This document shows, in pieces, positions 20,568 through 31,057 of a stretch of 64,000 nt of DNA. The notes beneath the pieces were generated by a model that worked only from the letters and a program-made list of their open reading frames with translations, ran no database searches and was not told where the DNA came from. The position numbers were made by a program, and so were the translations under genes. Location of the stretch: NCBI GenBank assembly GCA_001566295.1, contig KQ964253.1, forward strand, positions 372,001-436,000, written 5' to 3'. Origin of the DNA: Microdochium bolleyi. Its lineage: Eukaryota > Ascomycota > Sordariomycetes > Xylariales > Microdochiaceae. Position 1 is the stretch's first letter. Each line of letters begins with the position of its first letter.

Positions 20568-21688
20568 ATGCGGTCATCATTCTTTGCCGCCCTTGGGCTC
20601 TCTGTCTCATTGGCACAGTGCTCGCCCGTGGTGCCCAGTCTCGAAGTCCGGCAAAACATATTCTGTGCCGTTGTCAATATGGCAGTGGATGGTTTCAACC
20701 AAGAAGATTCCGCCTCCGCCTACTGCTCATCAGTTCTATCCATCACAGCGGCTCCTACGCCAACGTCGACCCCGAAAATCGGCTCGGTGGTGACTGTGAC
20801 TAAATACGCGACGGTCTACTCTGGGTATGCCTCGTTCACTAGTAGATCCCGCATTCGCAAATTATTGCTGACGCGTTATTGCACAGTGCTGCGAAGTTCC
20901 CCGAGGGTGGGAAGTGCTTCCAGGACCCGCCATCCAAGAAGCGCAGAGCCATCACGGTTGAGCCTGTGGTACCGGCTTCTCCGACACCTACAGCGCCCAC
21001 GAACCTCCCTCGCCACTACTACGGCGCGGCGCCGGTCCCCAAGCCTGCGTGCTTCGACGGCTATCAGATGACTCCAGTCATCTCCGCCGCTTGCAGTTGC
21101 CTCTCCCTCACTACTCCCGCCCCGACTGCTGCTGCACCGCCAGCCATTGTGAGTTTCCCTCCACCCTGGTGGACGCTCCGCAAGTCTCTCTGCCACTACT
21201 TACTAACAACGCCTTCTTCGCCATACTAGTCTACCAAAACCATCACGTCCACCCTCACCGTCCGGCCAGACTCCGCCTCCTTCAAGATCCGCAACGCCAA
21301 CACGGGCCTCTTCGCCCGCCTCGCCGACACGAGCGTCTACAACCTCGCCTTCTCGTGCGACACGCCCGCGGTGGCAGACGAGTTCTACCTCGACAACAAC
21401 TGCAACGTGATCCACAGGGGCTCGAACCAGCCCCTCTGGATCGATGCCGGCGCCGGCGGGGGCCGCGTGCTCAGGTGGTCCGGCTTACCAGGTGCCAGCT
21501 ACAGTAAGCTGCTGGGCAGGATTGTGATTGACAACGGGGACTTCAAAACGGGCCAGATCACGTTCACGGATGCCAACTCTCGCAGGAGTCTTTTCCATGC
21601 TGCCCGGCCGGGGAGTCCCTGGAGCGAGGTGTTCAGCCAGGCAGACAAGAGCTATGTGTACTTCCCGATGGTAGCGATGGTGATTTGA
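20568..21688 (+). CDS. small secreted protein of unknown function
   Basis: Exons 20568-20824, 20887-21148 and 21230-21688 encode 325 aa. All junctions have good consensus (GTATGC...TGACG...ACAG; GTGAGT...ACTAG). The first residues (RSSFFAALGLSVSLAQCSP) form a signal peptide, so the protein is exported. The mature part starts with a short Cys-containing region and TVTKYATVYSG. A proline/threonine-rich linker with KKRRAITVEPVVPASPTPT follows; KKRR could be a processing site. A C-terminal domain of about 140 aa (SFKIRNANTGLFARLADTS, DEFYLDNNCNVIH, LLGRIVIDNG) comes last. I do not recognise a named family. Many fungal secreted proteins share this TVT-linker-beta-domain plan. It could be a wall-associated or host-interaction protein, but that is speculative. 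Confidence 0.78.
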
Positions 21689-21853
21689 TAAGCATGTCCT
21701 GTGAGCGTTTTGCAACTTATACACCTTAGACCGCAAGCGATTTGCCATTGCCAATAGATTATAATTAATACTTCATGGCCCAAGAAACTCGAGACACGGC
21801 AGTGAAGATGTGTTCTCCTCTACCTATTTGCCATTCGACTGCCACGGCAACAC

Positions 21854-23194
21854 CTATACTCCCTTTTTGGACAAGTCTGCCGCTCTGAACATGGCCAGCA
21901 TCCTATCCACATCGGCCTCCTCCACCTCCTTCTTCTTGTTCTTCTTCTTCTTCTTGCTGGACTTCCCCGGACAATCTGGACCAGCTTCTCGCTGTGCCTC
22001 CTTGACCACCTGTTTCCGCCTCAGAGGCACGTCCTCCTCAGCGCTATCCACAAACTCGAACTCGCGATCCACCGCGTCCCGAAATATGTACCCGAAACCG
22101 CCAGGGTCGAGCGTGTAGATCTTGACAGGCGTGCCGGACCGGTTGTTGGTGAAGATGTGCACCCAGAACGGGACCCCGCGCACGTCGCCGATCTCGCCGG
22201 CCGTCAGCCGCGACACGGGGCAGTCCCCCAAGACGTACCGGCGGCCGTCGGCGCCGTAGTACGCCATGGTCATTTGGTCCGCCCCGATGGTCACGTGCAG
22301 CCGCATGTCGCCGTCGTTCATCGGCTTGCCGTGGTAGAACCACTGCGCCGACTCCTTGTCCCCCGCGCGCTTCCGCGCCGCCGTGGCCGTCACGCCGTTG
22401 CGCACGAGCACCGTGTCGGGCTTGCGCCCGGCAAAGTCGTCGAGGCGGTTGCTCAGGATGACGGAGAAGACGACGTTCTCGGGGAGCTCGCCTAGGTCGA
22501 GCGCGAACGTGTGCACGACCGGGGCGTCGGTCTTCTTCTGCTGCAGATAGATGGGCCCTGCGGTGACCGTCTCGATGGCGTGCGCGCCCGTGGTCATCTC
22601 GGCGGGGAAAACGAGCTCTACTGCCCGCACGCGCGCGGCTCCTACCAGCGGGGCCCGCGGGAGGGTGGGCGGCAGTGACTTCTTGTGCGCCTCGTAGGTA
22701 CGCCTGACGTTCTCCTTCACGACGCGCAGGCTTTCCATCGATACGTACTCAGGCTTGTCGGGCCCGTACTCCTGGGGCACGTAGAGCGACACGATGGCTG
22801 ACATGAGGGCCGCGAACAGAGCCGAGAGGGTGCACTCGGACGTCCAGGTGCCCGGGAAGAACCCGCCGTCCCCCTGGGCCCGCAGAATATTGAAGCAGAG
22901 GCTGCTCATCGACCTGTTATTCCTCTGCGCGTGGATGTGGTAGACGTCGACGTTGTAGCGCCTGGTCTGGGTGTAAAGGTGGACGACAGGCGGAGAGACT
23001 GGGTACGCGGAGGGGATATAGAAGGCGCCGACGAGGGGAAGATGTGCCATGGCCCCGTCGTTGGGGAGCATGACGAAGGTGAAGCGCGTCACATCGTCGT
23101 TGGGGTCCGGGGTGACGACGGTGCGGAGGTTGAAGAAGTCGTTGTTGACATCTTCAACCTCCCTGTATATCCGCCTGAGTACTGTGGCTTCCAT
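21854..23194 (-). CDS. UBC-fold (E2-like) protein with unknown C-terminal domain and Lys-rich tail
   Basis: A single exon of 446 aa starting at ATG 23194 (MEATVLRRIYREVEDVNND); the frame upstream has only a TTG. Residues 1-150 look like a ubiquitin-conjugating fold: an N-terminal helix, the wing TRFTFVMLPNDG, the YPVSPPVVHLYT proline loop, a Cys in SMSSLCFNILRAQ where the E2 catalytic Cys sits, then FPGTWTSECTLSALFAAL in place of the usual WSPxxTL. The canonical HPN is replaced by HAQ, so activity is uncertain. Residues 200-400 form a beta-rich domain I do not recognise (VFPAEMTTGAHAIETVTAG, FWVHIFTNNRSGTPVKIYT). The tail holds SSKKKKKNKKKEVEE, a likely nuclear-localisation or nucleic-acid-binding patch. 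It could be an atypical E2 or an inactive UEV-like protein. Confidence 0.75.
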   Translation of the reverse strand: MEATVLRRIYREVEDVNNDFFNLRTVVTPDPNDDVTRFTFVMLPNDGAMAHLPLVGAFYIPSAYPVSPPVVHLYTQTRRYNVDVYHIHAQRNNRSMSSLCFNILRAQGDGGFFPGTWTSECTLSALFAALMSAIVSLYVPQEYGPDKPEYVSMESLRVVKENVRRTYEAHKKSLPPTLPRAPLVGAARVRAVELVFPAEMTTGAHAIETVTAGPIYLQQKKTDAPVVHTFALDLGELPENVVFSVILSNRLDDFAGRKPDTVLVRNGVTATAARKRAGDKESAQWFYHGKPMNDGDMRLHVTIGADQMTMAYYGADGRRYVLGDCPVSRLTAGEIGDVRGVPFWVHIFTNNRSGTPVKIYTLDPGGFGYIFRDAVDREFEFVDSAEEDVPLRRKQVVKEAQREAGPDCPGKSSKKKKKNKKKEVEEADVDRMLAMFRAADLSKKGV

Positions 23195-23629
23195 TGTGAT
23201 TCGGACGAGTAGATGGCCTAAATACCTGTTGCTGGACTTAACTCGAACATTTTCTCTATATTTTATAGCGTCGGTTACGCATTGCTGGCCTGAGGTCTGA
23301 ATCAATTATGACGGGGTCTGAGTCACTCGGTTGCAACCCTGAACATGCATTTCTCATATGCCGCCTTACCCCTGACGCGCAGTAACCTCCATCATATACG
23401 GCGTGACCAACACGGGCGATGAACTCAGCCCTGGTTGTGGGTCAAGTCAGCCACCCTGTGCTTTGTGTTGGCGCGAGACTGTCGTGACAGACTTGGGCCT
23501 AAAGGTTGCAAATATGCAGACTCTGCAGGAACGAGTGCAGAGCCAATTCATGTGCCTGCCCGCTACTCAAAATGGCAATGCCAACAGCATACATGCAGCG
23601 TACCATTTGAAAAACGACATTGGCATGGT
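23195..23629. other. intergenic, 3' flank of MFS gene and promoter of UBC gene
   Basis: About 435 bp. Nothing beyond ordinary promoter and 3' flank is seen. Confidence 0.5.
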
Positions 23630-25262
23630 TCACGACCTCAACCCCTTCCCGCCGTGCCCTGCCCCCTGCTCCCTTCTTCGCCACCAACTCGACAACACCA
23701 ATAGCCCAGCCCCAACAACCAAGACACTCCCCCCGAAAATCTGCGCATACAGATATCCTCCTGCCCCGGCCCCCTCCCCCTTACCCTCCCTCGCCTGCAC
23801 AAGCGCCCCTCCGAGCGGTGGTCCCGTCAGCGTGGCCACCGACACCACCGCAAACGCCATCCCCGTCCTGGCGCCCATCTTCGTAGTGTCCGCCGTCATG
23901 TTCGCGCAGCTCGCCGGGAATAGGCCCTGGCACGCGGCAGCGAAGAACCCGTAGAGGGAGCAGAACGCAAAGAGCCCCGGAAGGTCCCGGACCGCGATCC
24001 AGGTGTAGAACATAACGCCCGTGAACGAGACCGCGAGAATCAGCGCGTGCAGAGGGCCAAGGAGTTTGTCCGCGAGGACGCCAAAGAGTACGCGGCTCGG
24101 GGCGCCAATAGCATTCATAACCAGGAGCAAGGTGAGGGACGTTGATGTATCGACTGCGATGTAGGTCTTGCCGTATTCGCTAACCTGTGTGGTTGGAGGA
24201 AGGAGTAGTCAGCTTCAGAGGGGCGGAATGCGATTCCAATTGTGAAATCATCGAGGACCAGGAAATACCAAGGCTTACATAGTAGAACGCAAAGTACAGC
24301 GCGAGCCACACGGCAAACATGCCCGCGCAGAACAAAGCGTATGGAGGCTCTCGGAAGGCCGACCACTCGAAGAACCCGCCGGATCTCTCTCTCGGCGCTC
24401 TTCCCAAGCCTCTTAAGCGTCCAGTATCCCCTCCTGCCACTGCTCTCGGCCCCTTTTTCGTCGCGTCGAACCTAGGCTTCACAAGCACCAGCATCACCAC
24501 CGAATTGAACAGCACAATGAACCCCATGACCCGCACAGTCCAGCCGTACCCGACGCTCGGCATAAGCCGTTGCGCAATCAGTGGGAATACGATCCCGCCT
24601 GTTGCCGTGCCGCTCGCCGCGATGCCCATCGCCACGGCCCGCCGCTTGTCGGGCGAGAAGTACGTCGGGACGTTGGCCACTGTGGGGCAGAACACCAGCC
24701 CGTCGCCCAGCCCCTTGCACAGGCCCTGGGTGAGGAGCAGCTGCCAGTACGTCGTCGACACGCTGGCCGTCATGACGGCGAGGACCTGCAGCGCGCAGCC
24801 CGCGAGCACGACAAGCCGCAGGTACCCCGCGTCGAGGGCGCGGCCGGACACGCTGCCGATGCCAAAGGCCAGGAAGATCTGGAGCGAGCCGATCCAGCTT
24901 ATCGACGAGGCAGGGGTTCCGGGCAGGAGCGTGGAGGTGTAGTAGGACTGGAAGAGCCCGAAGGAGTTCATGTAACCCCAGCTATTGAAGGAGCCGAGGT
25001 GGGCGACGGCAACCTGGGCCCAGGCGCGGAAGCCCCCGTCCATGCGAGGTGGCGGTGGGAGGGCGGAAGGTGGGGGGAATAGTTGCTGAGCCGGAGCTGG
25101 AACTATATTCTTGTCGTCGAGATTGCCGTCGTGACTTGTCGGCGGCGACATCTTTGCCATCGCAGCAGCTGGAGCGGCCGGTTCTTTGCTGGTCGTGTCG
25201 CCGTCCGATTTCCCAGGCGGCGACTGATCGTGGGGAAGGTGAGGGTGCTCCGGAATCGGCAT
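23630..25262 (-). CDS. MFS monocarboxylate-type transporter (MCT/MCH family)
   Basis: Exons 24279-25262 and 23630-24184 (minus), with a 94-bp intron, encode 512 aa. A long cytosolic proline-rich N-terminus (about 75 aa) precedes DGGFRAWAQVAVAHLGSFNSWG, the conserved DGG(Y/F)GW entry to helix 1 of fungal monocarboxylate porters. About 12 membrane segments follow, including GLFQSYYTSTLL, FLAFGIGSVSGRALDAGY, LCKGLGDGLVFCPTVA, YFSPDKRRAVAMGIAASGTA and GAPSRVLFGVLADKLLGPLH, all typical of the family. It probably moves carboxylic acids or a related anion (lactate, pyruvate, riboflavin-like substrates are known in the family) across the plasma membrane; the substrate cannot be deduced. The donor is GTAAGC. 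No linked catabolic gene is present. Confidence 0.93.
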
Positions 25263-25984
25263 CCTTTTCGTAGTCGACTATGTGTGATGCTTTGTGTGGA
25301 TTTCTTGCCAGAGCTCTACTACAAGTTTGAAGGTGACGACTTCCAGCACCTTCCGGGATGGAAGAGGCTTGTTCTCCCATGCACTCGGCTTTCAACTGAG
25401 GAAACAACGTCGGCCTGTCAACGTAGGCAATCAGAGCCACGCCCTTGCAGTGACCGGCGGCGACCCTCTATTACTAATCGCGGTGTAGCGGAACCGGCGC
25501 AGATCGGTGGTGCAACATGGGAAATCTATAATCCTCGCGCAGGGGAGCCAATCATGCGTCACTGCGCCCATATACATTCTCAAGCAGGGTATAGTTCTCT
25601 GCACCCTCAAACTTCTGCGTACACTTCCCTGATGTACTGGAAGGTTTCGATATTATCCTGAGGACTAGAAACTAGTCCTGCAGGTTCCTGATATACTGCT
25701 TATCTTTCCTGCATTGTGCTTGCCCTTAATGAATCTTGGTGATAAATCACACCAGCGACTCGGTGCCTGCTATGAGAAGCTAGCTGGAATTCTGTGTATA
25801 CCCTTATTCAAACTATGTTTATGTGTGTATCATTTGCTGGTGGTATAAATGCCCGTGCCGGTCCCAAGATAAAGAGAAAAGAAATGGCAACCTCGACCAC
25901 CATGATTGCGCAGCTTGCACTTTAGAACCCTGTCTAAGCCATGCCATCTGCCTGTCCCAAACACTAGTTGTCCATGGACTCTTG
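25263..25984. other. intergenic, F-box 3' flank and MFS promoter
   Basis: About 720 bp with short spurious frames only. Confidence 0.5.
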
Positions 25985-27382
25985 TCACTCGGACATCTCC
26001 TCTGGCTCATCAACCAGCTGTTCATCTTGATCATCATCGTCCTCTTCTGCCTGACCGATGATCTCCAGCTCGACCCCGCCCTGTTTCGCTGCGTCTATTA
26101 TCACCTGCGGGATCTTCCCGTCCTCGTCAGCACTGACGATGAACTTCTCCCACTTGGTCGCGAGGATCGTGCCGATCTGCAGCATCGACACCATCAGGTC
26201 CGTCACCCCTTCGTCCGTGCCGAGCTCATTGAACAGCTCTAGCGTCTCCATGTTGGGCGGCAGGCCGATCGAGTGCAGCCTGGCTTTTCTGGACGTCTTG
26301 CCGAACAGATGATAGTCCCAGTTCATCCGCAGCGTCTTGAGCGCCGTGAACTCGCGCATGCGCAGCGTCTTGCGGCCGCCCAGGGTCGCCACGTCGATGG
26401 TGATGGTCTCGAGCGTGGGCGCCTGGGCTTTCAGGGCGATGATGTAGTCGCCGGCGTCGTCGGACGAGTCCTCGAGCTCCGGCACAGGGTCGGGCAGCTG
26501 GGTCATGACGAACTCGCGCAGGGCCTCGGGGAACTCGAGAATGTCGGAGAGGGCGTCGTCGTTGATGTCGCACTCGATGAAGTGCAGCTTCTGAAGCGCC
26601 GTCTCGTGGGGCCGCTCAACGGAGTCGAAGCCGCGGTAGTCGAGCTTGGCGCGGCGGATGACGATTGTCTCGAGGGAGGGGTGGGAGAAGATGTGGATGT
26701 TCTCCTGGAGGTCCCAGTACTGATCATCCTTGCACTGGTAGAAGAGAGTGCAGGACTTGAGACAGGCCAGGTCGAAGGGCCCGTTGAAGAGGGCGCCTAT
26801 GCCGCGCAGCAGAGTCTCGGGGACGGCGATGTTGAGGCTCTCGAGGTTAGACATGGCCGAGATGGTGCGAGACAGCCCGTCCACGCGTAGCGGTGGCGAG
26901 GTATAGTGATCGCCATGTTCGACCGGATGAGTAAGGCGCTCGAGCTCCGAGGTGGGGTAGGAGAGGCTGATGTCGTAGATGGCCGAGCCGCGCCGTGGCC
27001 GCCGCTGGAGGGACTCGCTGAAGACGAGATGGAGCTCTGGAGTGTCGAAGTGGACGCGCTTGTAGAGGATGGAGTCGGCGAGGCCGTGGTAGTGCCTGTT
27101 GAGGCGGGAAACGCTGGAGAGAGCGCTCTTTGAGCCGAGGCCGACGTGTTCAAAGATCTGGAGGACCAGGGCGTCTGGGAGGGCGGCGATGCCTGTCTTG
27201 TTGGGCGTGGCCGGGCTCTTCATCGCCGGGGCAGTACCGCTGTGGCTGGTGGCCGCCGTGGTGTCGGAAGCAGCTGATGAGGAAGTCGAGGATGGCGGGG
27301 TGGAAGCAGCTGCGGTTGCGATCACGGCGGCGGTGCCATGGCCATGGCAGGCGGGGTCGTCGCGGTCGGAGTCGCGCGACAT
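25985..27382 (-). CDS. F-box-like protein with leucine-rich-type repeats
   Basis: A single exon; ATG at 27382 is preferred for its good context (CACCATGTCGCGC) over frames further upstream. The protein is 465 aa. An Ala/Ser/Thr-rich disordered N-terminus is followed by an F-box-like motif at about residues 64-108 (IAALPDALVLQIFEHVGLG, LSSVSRLNRHYHGLADSIL, YKRVHFD). The rest resembles leucine-rich, ligand-reading repeats (LSRTISAMSNLESLNIAV, LACLKSCTLFYQCKDD, METLELFNELGTDEG). The tail is acidic (QAEEDDDDQDEQLVDEPEE). F-box proteins recruit substrates to SCF ubiquitin ligases through SKP1; this one probably does so, but its substrate is unknown. Families of such proteins are expanded in fungi, so orthology is not assignable. 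Neighbouring genes give no hint. Confidence 0.85.
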   Translation of the reverse strand: MSRDSDRDDPACHGHGTAAVIATAAASTPPSSTSSSAASDTTAATSHSGTAPAMKSPATPNKTGIAALPDALVLQIFEHVGLGSKSALSSVSRLNRHYHGLADSILYKRVHFDTPELHLVFSESLQRRPRRGSAIYDISLSYPTSELERLTHPVEHGDHYTSPPLRVDGLSRTISAMSNLESLNIAVPETLLRGIGALFNGPFDLACLKSCTLFYQCKDDQYWDLQENIHIFSHPSLETIVIRRAKLDYRGFDSVERPHETALQKLHFIECDINDDALSDILEFPEALREFVMTQLPDPVPELEDSSDDAGDYIIALKAQAPTLETITIDVATLGGRKTLRMREFTALKTLRMNWDYHLFGKTSRKARLHSIGLPPNMETLELFNELGTDEGVTDLMVSMLQIGTILATKWEKFIVSADEDGKIPQVIIDAAKQGGVELEIIGQAEEDDDDQDEQLVDEPEEMSE

Positions 27383-28349
27383 GGTGCCATGACGGTGAGG
27401 CTGGTGAGGAAGAGGTGGTGTGTTCGTGGCGAGGAAGAGAGCAAGGTGGAGCAGGGCGGCTCGAGCCAGCTCCAGCACGGCGGCGGCAGTCAGGCAGGCG
27501 GGAGGAGTCAAAGTGGGGGATCGGGGGCGGCAGGTGGAATGGTCGAATGGTTGTCTCCTGATTGTTATCAGCACGAGGGTAGACCGGCGGGAGCGCCCCC
27601 CAGTACGCGGGGCCCCGCGTGCACGGCCTCGGCCAGGCAGGGATCGCCCAGGTGCCCCTGTATGGCCCCTTGTCACTCAGGTGTGACTAGAGTCTTGACA
27701 CTGTGCTGGATACAACATCTACAACACATAGAGTAGTCCAGCGTGATAACAATCCAAGAACGGTACGTGTCTCAGCCACAAGTTTGGGCACGATAGCTCC
27801 GTTTGCGACGGACTGGATCATTGGATGCCAAGTGGTATCAAAGACCCTTAGAAACCCGTCATCATTTGCACTTTGTCATCAGGAGCCTATTGATATGTGG
27901 CTATATCGAGCTCCTATGCTTGAAGCCTACGGCGAGCGAAGGAAACATATAACTGTATAGATATTGCAGGAGTCAATGGTGCCATGTTGCATTGTGCTAC
28001 CGCCAGGGGTGCCTCCGGCCTCAGGCCTTCCTGCCGCACAGCCCTGCCAAGGCTCAGCCGCTCTGTTTACAATTAGGCACCCTCTGTCGGTCACATGCGT
28101 ATGAGCTGAGATCCTGATGTCTGCGTTGCGCTGAAACGGTGTCAAACAAGAAGAACACTTGCTTTCAATACTGACGAACCTCGAGAGCCCTGTCCTACGG
28201 GGTATACCAATTCCTCATTCGCTTCAACCTCGCCTGCGTCCAACAGAGCTGTTAGTCCCGGACACGATTTCCTACCAGAATCTCACAGCTTTCCCCCCAT
28301 TTTTCCAATCCTCGCAGTCCTTCGGAGAGATCACTACGCTGTATACACC
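27383..28349. other. intergenic, divergent promoter region
   Basis: About 970 bp between the F-box gene (minus) and the small unknown gene (plus). It acts as divergent promoter. No extra gene seen. Confidence 0.5.
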
Positions 28350-28925
28350 ATGCATGCCGGCATGCGCTCCCCCGCCATTGCCCCCTGGCATGTAGCCCTC
28401 TCCGACCGGGACTTTGAGAAGCTCCGGGCCGGCTTCGAGCTGCATGAGATGGAGGACCGGTGGTACGTCGTCTCCATTGCGGACGACGAGACGCGGGGCA
28501 GCCACACCCGCAGCGACGGAACGCGGGACCCCAGCGAGAGGCTGGCCGTGCACGTCATCCGGTCCTGGGTGGGGAGGGAGTTCTACAGGCTGCACATCGT
28601 CAGGCCGGTGGTATCCGGGGAGGAGTCGGCCCCGCCAGGCGCCGGGGCGCGCGTGCGAGTGGGCGCGACGGCAGTTGCTGGTAACGGTGCTCCCTCTGGC
28701 GGTGGTCGAGGTGGTGATGACGACGGCGGTGGTGAAGATCGCAGCTCTGCCATCCCAACTAGTGCCAGAATCGAGGCCATCACCTGGGACACGAGGTCCG
28801 ACGAGCCCCAGCTCGAGGTTTCCGAGCAGCAGGCCAAGCTGCAAGTCGTCCTGATCGCGCGCGATGTCCTCGGGTGCGAGCTGGAGGCAATACCCGAGAT
28901 CGACGTCTTCGACGCGTGGCTCTGA
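28350..28925 (+). CDS. small unknown protein with a fungal alpha/beta motif
   Basis: A single exon of 191 aa, ATG at 28350 (a second ATG at 28362 is possible). No signal peptide or membrane segment. The N-terminal half has a helix-strand pattern: DRDFEKLRAGFELHEMEDRW, then YVVSIADDE, then the strand AVHVIRSWVGREFYRLHIV. A disordered Gly/Asp-rich linker (GGGRGGDDDGGGEDRSS) follows, then ITWDTR and a C-terminal helix (AKLQVVLIARDVLGCELEAIP) with an acidic end. I have seen this DFxKLxxGF...W...SW.G pattern in short fungal hypothetical proteins, but no function is known to me. The gene reading is supported by codon structure and length; the product is unassigned. Confidence 0.65.
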   Translation: MHAGMRSPAIAPWHVALSDRDFEKLRAGFELHEMEDRWYVVSIADDETRGSHTRSDGTRDPSERLAVHVIRSWVGREFYRLHIVRPVVSGEESAPPGAGARVRVGATAVAGNGAPSGGGRGGDDDGGGEDRSSAIPTSARIEAITWDTRSDEPQLEVSEQQAKLQVVLIARDVLGCELEAIPEIDVFDAWL

Positions 28926-29396
28926 GTAACGTACCGGTCGGTCTATAGAAAAAACGATAAGTTTGATGATGTTCAAGTTTGGTCCAATTAGAGGAAATCA
29001 CCAACTGGGACGGACGGCGGCCGCACTTCCAGGCCGTTGTCCGTTCACTTGAGTCGTGCGTGGTGAGCATACCGGCCTTGCTTGTACTCTTCGTTGACCC
29101 TGCTTTCCCTGCAGTGCCTTTCCGCCATTGCGCTTCTCGTTACACAGGCACCCTTCAAAGTAAACTCGTGAGTCTCTGGTCTCTTCTGCCTGTGCTGCAG
29201 CCCTCGTGGCGGTCTCTGTGTCTCTGAGGAGCAATAGCTTTAGTGCGGTAGAATTTACGCAATATGGATGAGCGTGGTAAATTTTATCTATGTTTTAGTT
29301 GATACAAACCTCCTTTCATCAAAATACTCCCTCCTTCCCCTCAACCGCCATCAGTGCAACAGACCTTCCTCCTCTATCCCAACACTTTTCCATCTC
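28926..29396. other. intergenic, convergent
   Basis: About 470 bp of convergent 3' flanks; nothing else seen. Confidence 0.5.
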
Positions 29397-30057
29397 TCAG
29401 GGGGCATAGGCCGCGACCTCGATCTCGATCCTCATCCCGGGCTGGCCCAGCATGCTCACCCCGACGCCCGTGAGGATCGGCCTCCTCCTCTCTCCCTGCT
29501 TCGCATCCCCTTCTCCAGCGCTACCACCACTACCACCAGAGCTAGGTGCAACGCCGCCGCCGCCGCCGCACCATTTGTCAATGTTCTCCACCATCCGCCC
29601 CAGGCCCTCGGGTACCATCGCCTCGTCCAGCGCGTACAGCCGGATACGATAGACCTGGCTCCACCCTTGCCCTCCCGCGGCGCGCAGCGCGAGATCCACG
29701 TTGGCGAACGCCTGGTCAATCTCGTCGGTCAGGGATGCCGGGATCTCGCCGGTCGTGGGATTCCAGCCGCCTGTTCGGTTTGGCAACGTGTCAGCAGACT
29801 AAATTCCTGAAGCACAAAGGTATGGCGTGCGCGAGTTCGATCTGTCGTGCAAGACGGATCATGTGGGCAGTTGCAGAGGAGGAAGTGGGAATGGGATGCA
29901 GAGACTGGGCTCACTCACCTTGCCCGGCGGTCTCGATCCGGTCCTCGATCCGGACGGCCTGATTGTATCGCATCTCCTGCAGGAGCGTCTCGCCGTAGCC
30001 CGGGTAGGTGAAGAATGCGGGCGCTCTCCCAGTCGAGCCTGCAGTAGGTGAAGACAT
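29397..30057 (-). CDS. RidA/YjgF-family protein with a Gly-rich insert
   Basis: Exons 29919-30057 and 29397-29770 (minus) encode 170 aa; the intron (GTGAGT...ACAG) is 148 bp. The YjgF/RidA/UK114 fold is seen in RYNQAVRIEDRIETAGQGGW, then TDEIDQAFANVDLALRAAGG, WSQVYRIRLYALDE, and the last strand LGQPGMRIEIEVAAYA. RidA proteins are homotrimers that deaminate reactive enamine/imine intermediates or bind small metabolites. Two things are odd: a Gly/Ser-rich insert (CGGGGGVAPSSGGSGGSAG) sits between the last helix and the final strands, and the usual catalytic-Arg position is not obvious in PGMRIEIE, so the Arg shown may fill that role. It could be one of the catalytically divergent Rid subfamilies. 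Cytosolic or organellar location is not clear. Confidence 0.85.
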
Positions 30058-31057
30058 GGTGGGGACTCGGCCTGTTCTCTTTTCTTTCTTTCTTCTTGGT
30101 GTTGTTTCGGTCTTTACTCTTTCTTCCCGTCAAGGTAAACGTGTTCTGATGGAATCGATGCCGCTGGACACCTTAGGATCGTGTGATTGCGAGGAAAACG
30201 GGGTCTGTGTAGCTACTGTAGGAGTCGTTGTGAAGCTATACCACAAAAGCCTTTCGAAATCGTGCGTTGGGATGAAGATGAACTCGTGCCGGAAGGACAA
30301 GATATACCATCGTCAGCGGTACAATGAGCACTTATATAGAAATGCCAAGATTATGTCTTCTTTCCCTCTCTACTACTCCACTCCTTCCGCTCATCCCAAT
30401 GCGGCATTCACTCCTTGGATGGGAGCAATCAGCATCATCGCACGAGGAGCGCAGACAAAAGAACAGGAACCCCACAAGATCTGGGCGTGCAAGGACCCGC
30501 TTCCAGATTACTCCCCATGTCTGCCAAGGACATCACGCACACGATAGTCGTCCCGCGTCAACCCATGGTGCTGACAAAAGCGCACTCTGCTGACAAAGGC
30601 CTACACCTCTGGTCGGGCTGTCTTTTAAGCCGGGTCTTGGCCTTCTCCGTGCCCGCCCCGCAAACCCCTTCTGCTCCCCCGTCCCCGGGCCCGTAACACA
30701 CGGCTCCCCGTCCACTCGGCCGACAGGCAGCCGCCTTTGTGGGGGACAACGGAGAAGAAAGAGAACCAGCATGCCTTGTCGCCACTAGGCCAGACTGAGC
30801 AAGTAGACTAATGATCACGAGGAGATAATATGGTACCGCCAGGTTGTGATTTGAACATGGCATTGGATTCTTTTTGTATTATGCACCCGTTGCGCCGTTT
30901 TTGCTCCCGCTACCCAGGACTATGGAACCTTTTGTTGTTACAACATAACACGACTTGAAACAGAGAAACTAGAACATTATTCAACTCCAAACACGACCCT
31001 CTGAGCAGTCAGGCAGGCAACCCCCAGTCCTTCCCAGAATCGCACATCGCTTTCCCC
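30058..31057. other. intergenic, RidA promoter and sugar transporter 3' flank
   Basis: About 1 kb. Several short frames have no coding support. No RNA gene or repeat was recognised. Confidence 0.5.

Noticed and set aside
20105..20698. Minus-strand 198-codon open frame
   Set aside because: It overlaps the start of the secreted-protein gene, is Arg-rich without motifs and lies in CG-rich DNA that opens frames by chance.
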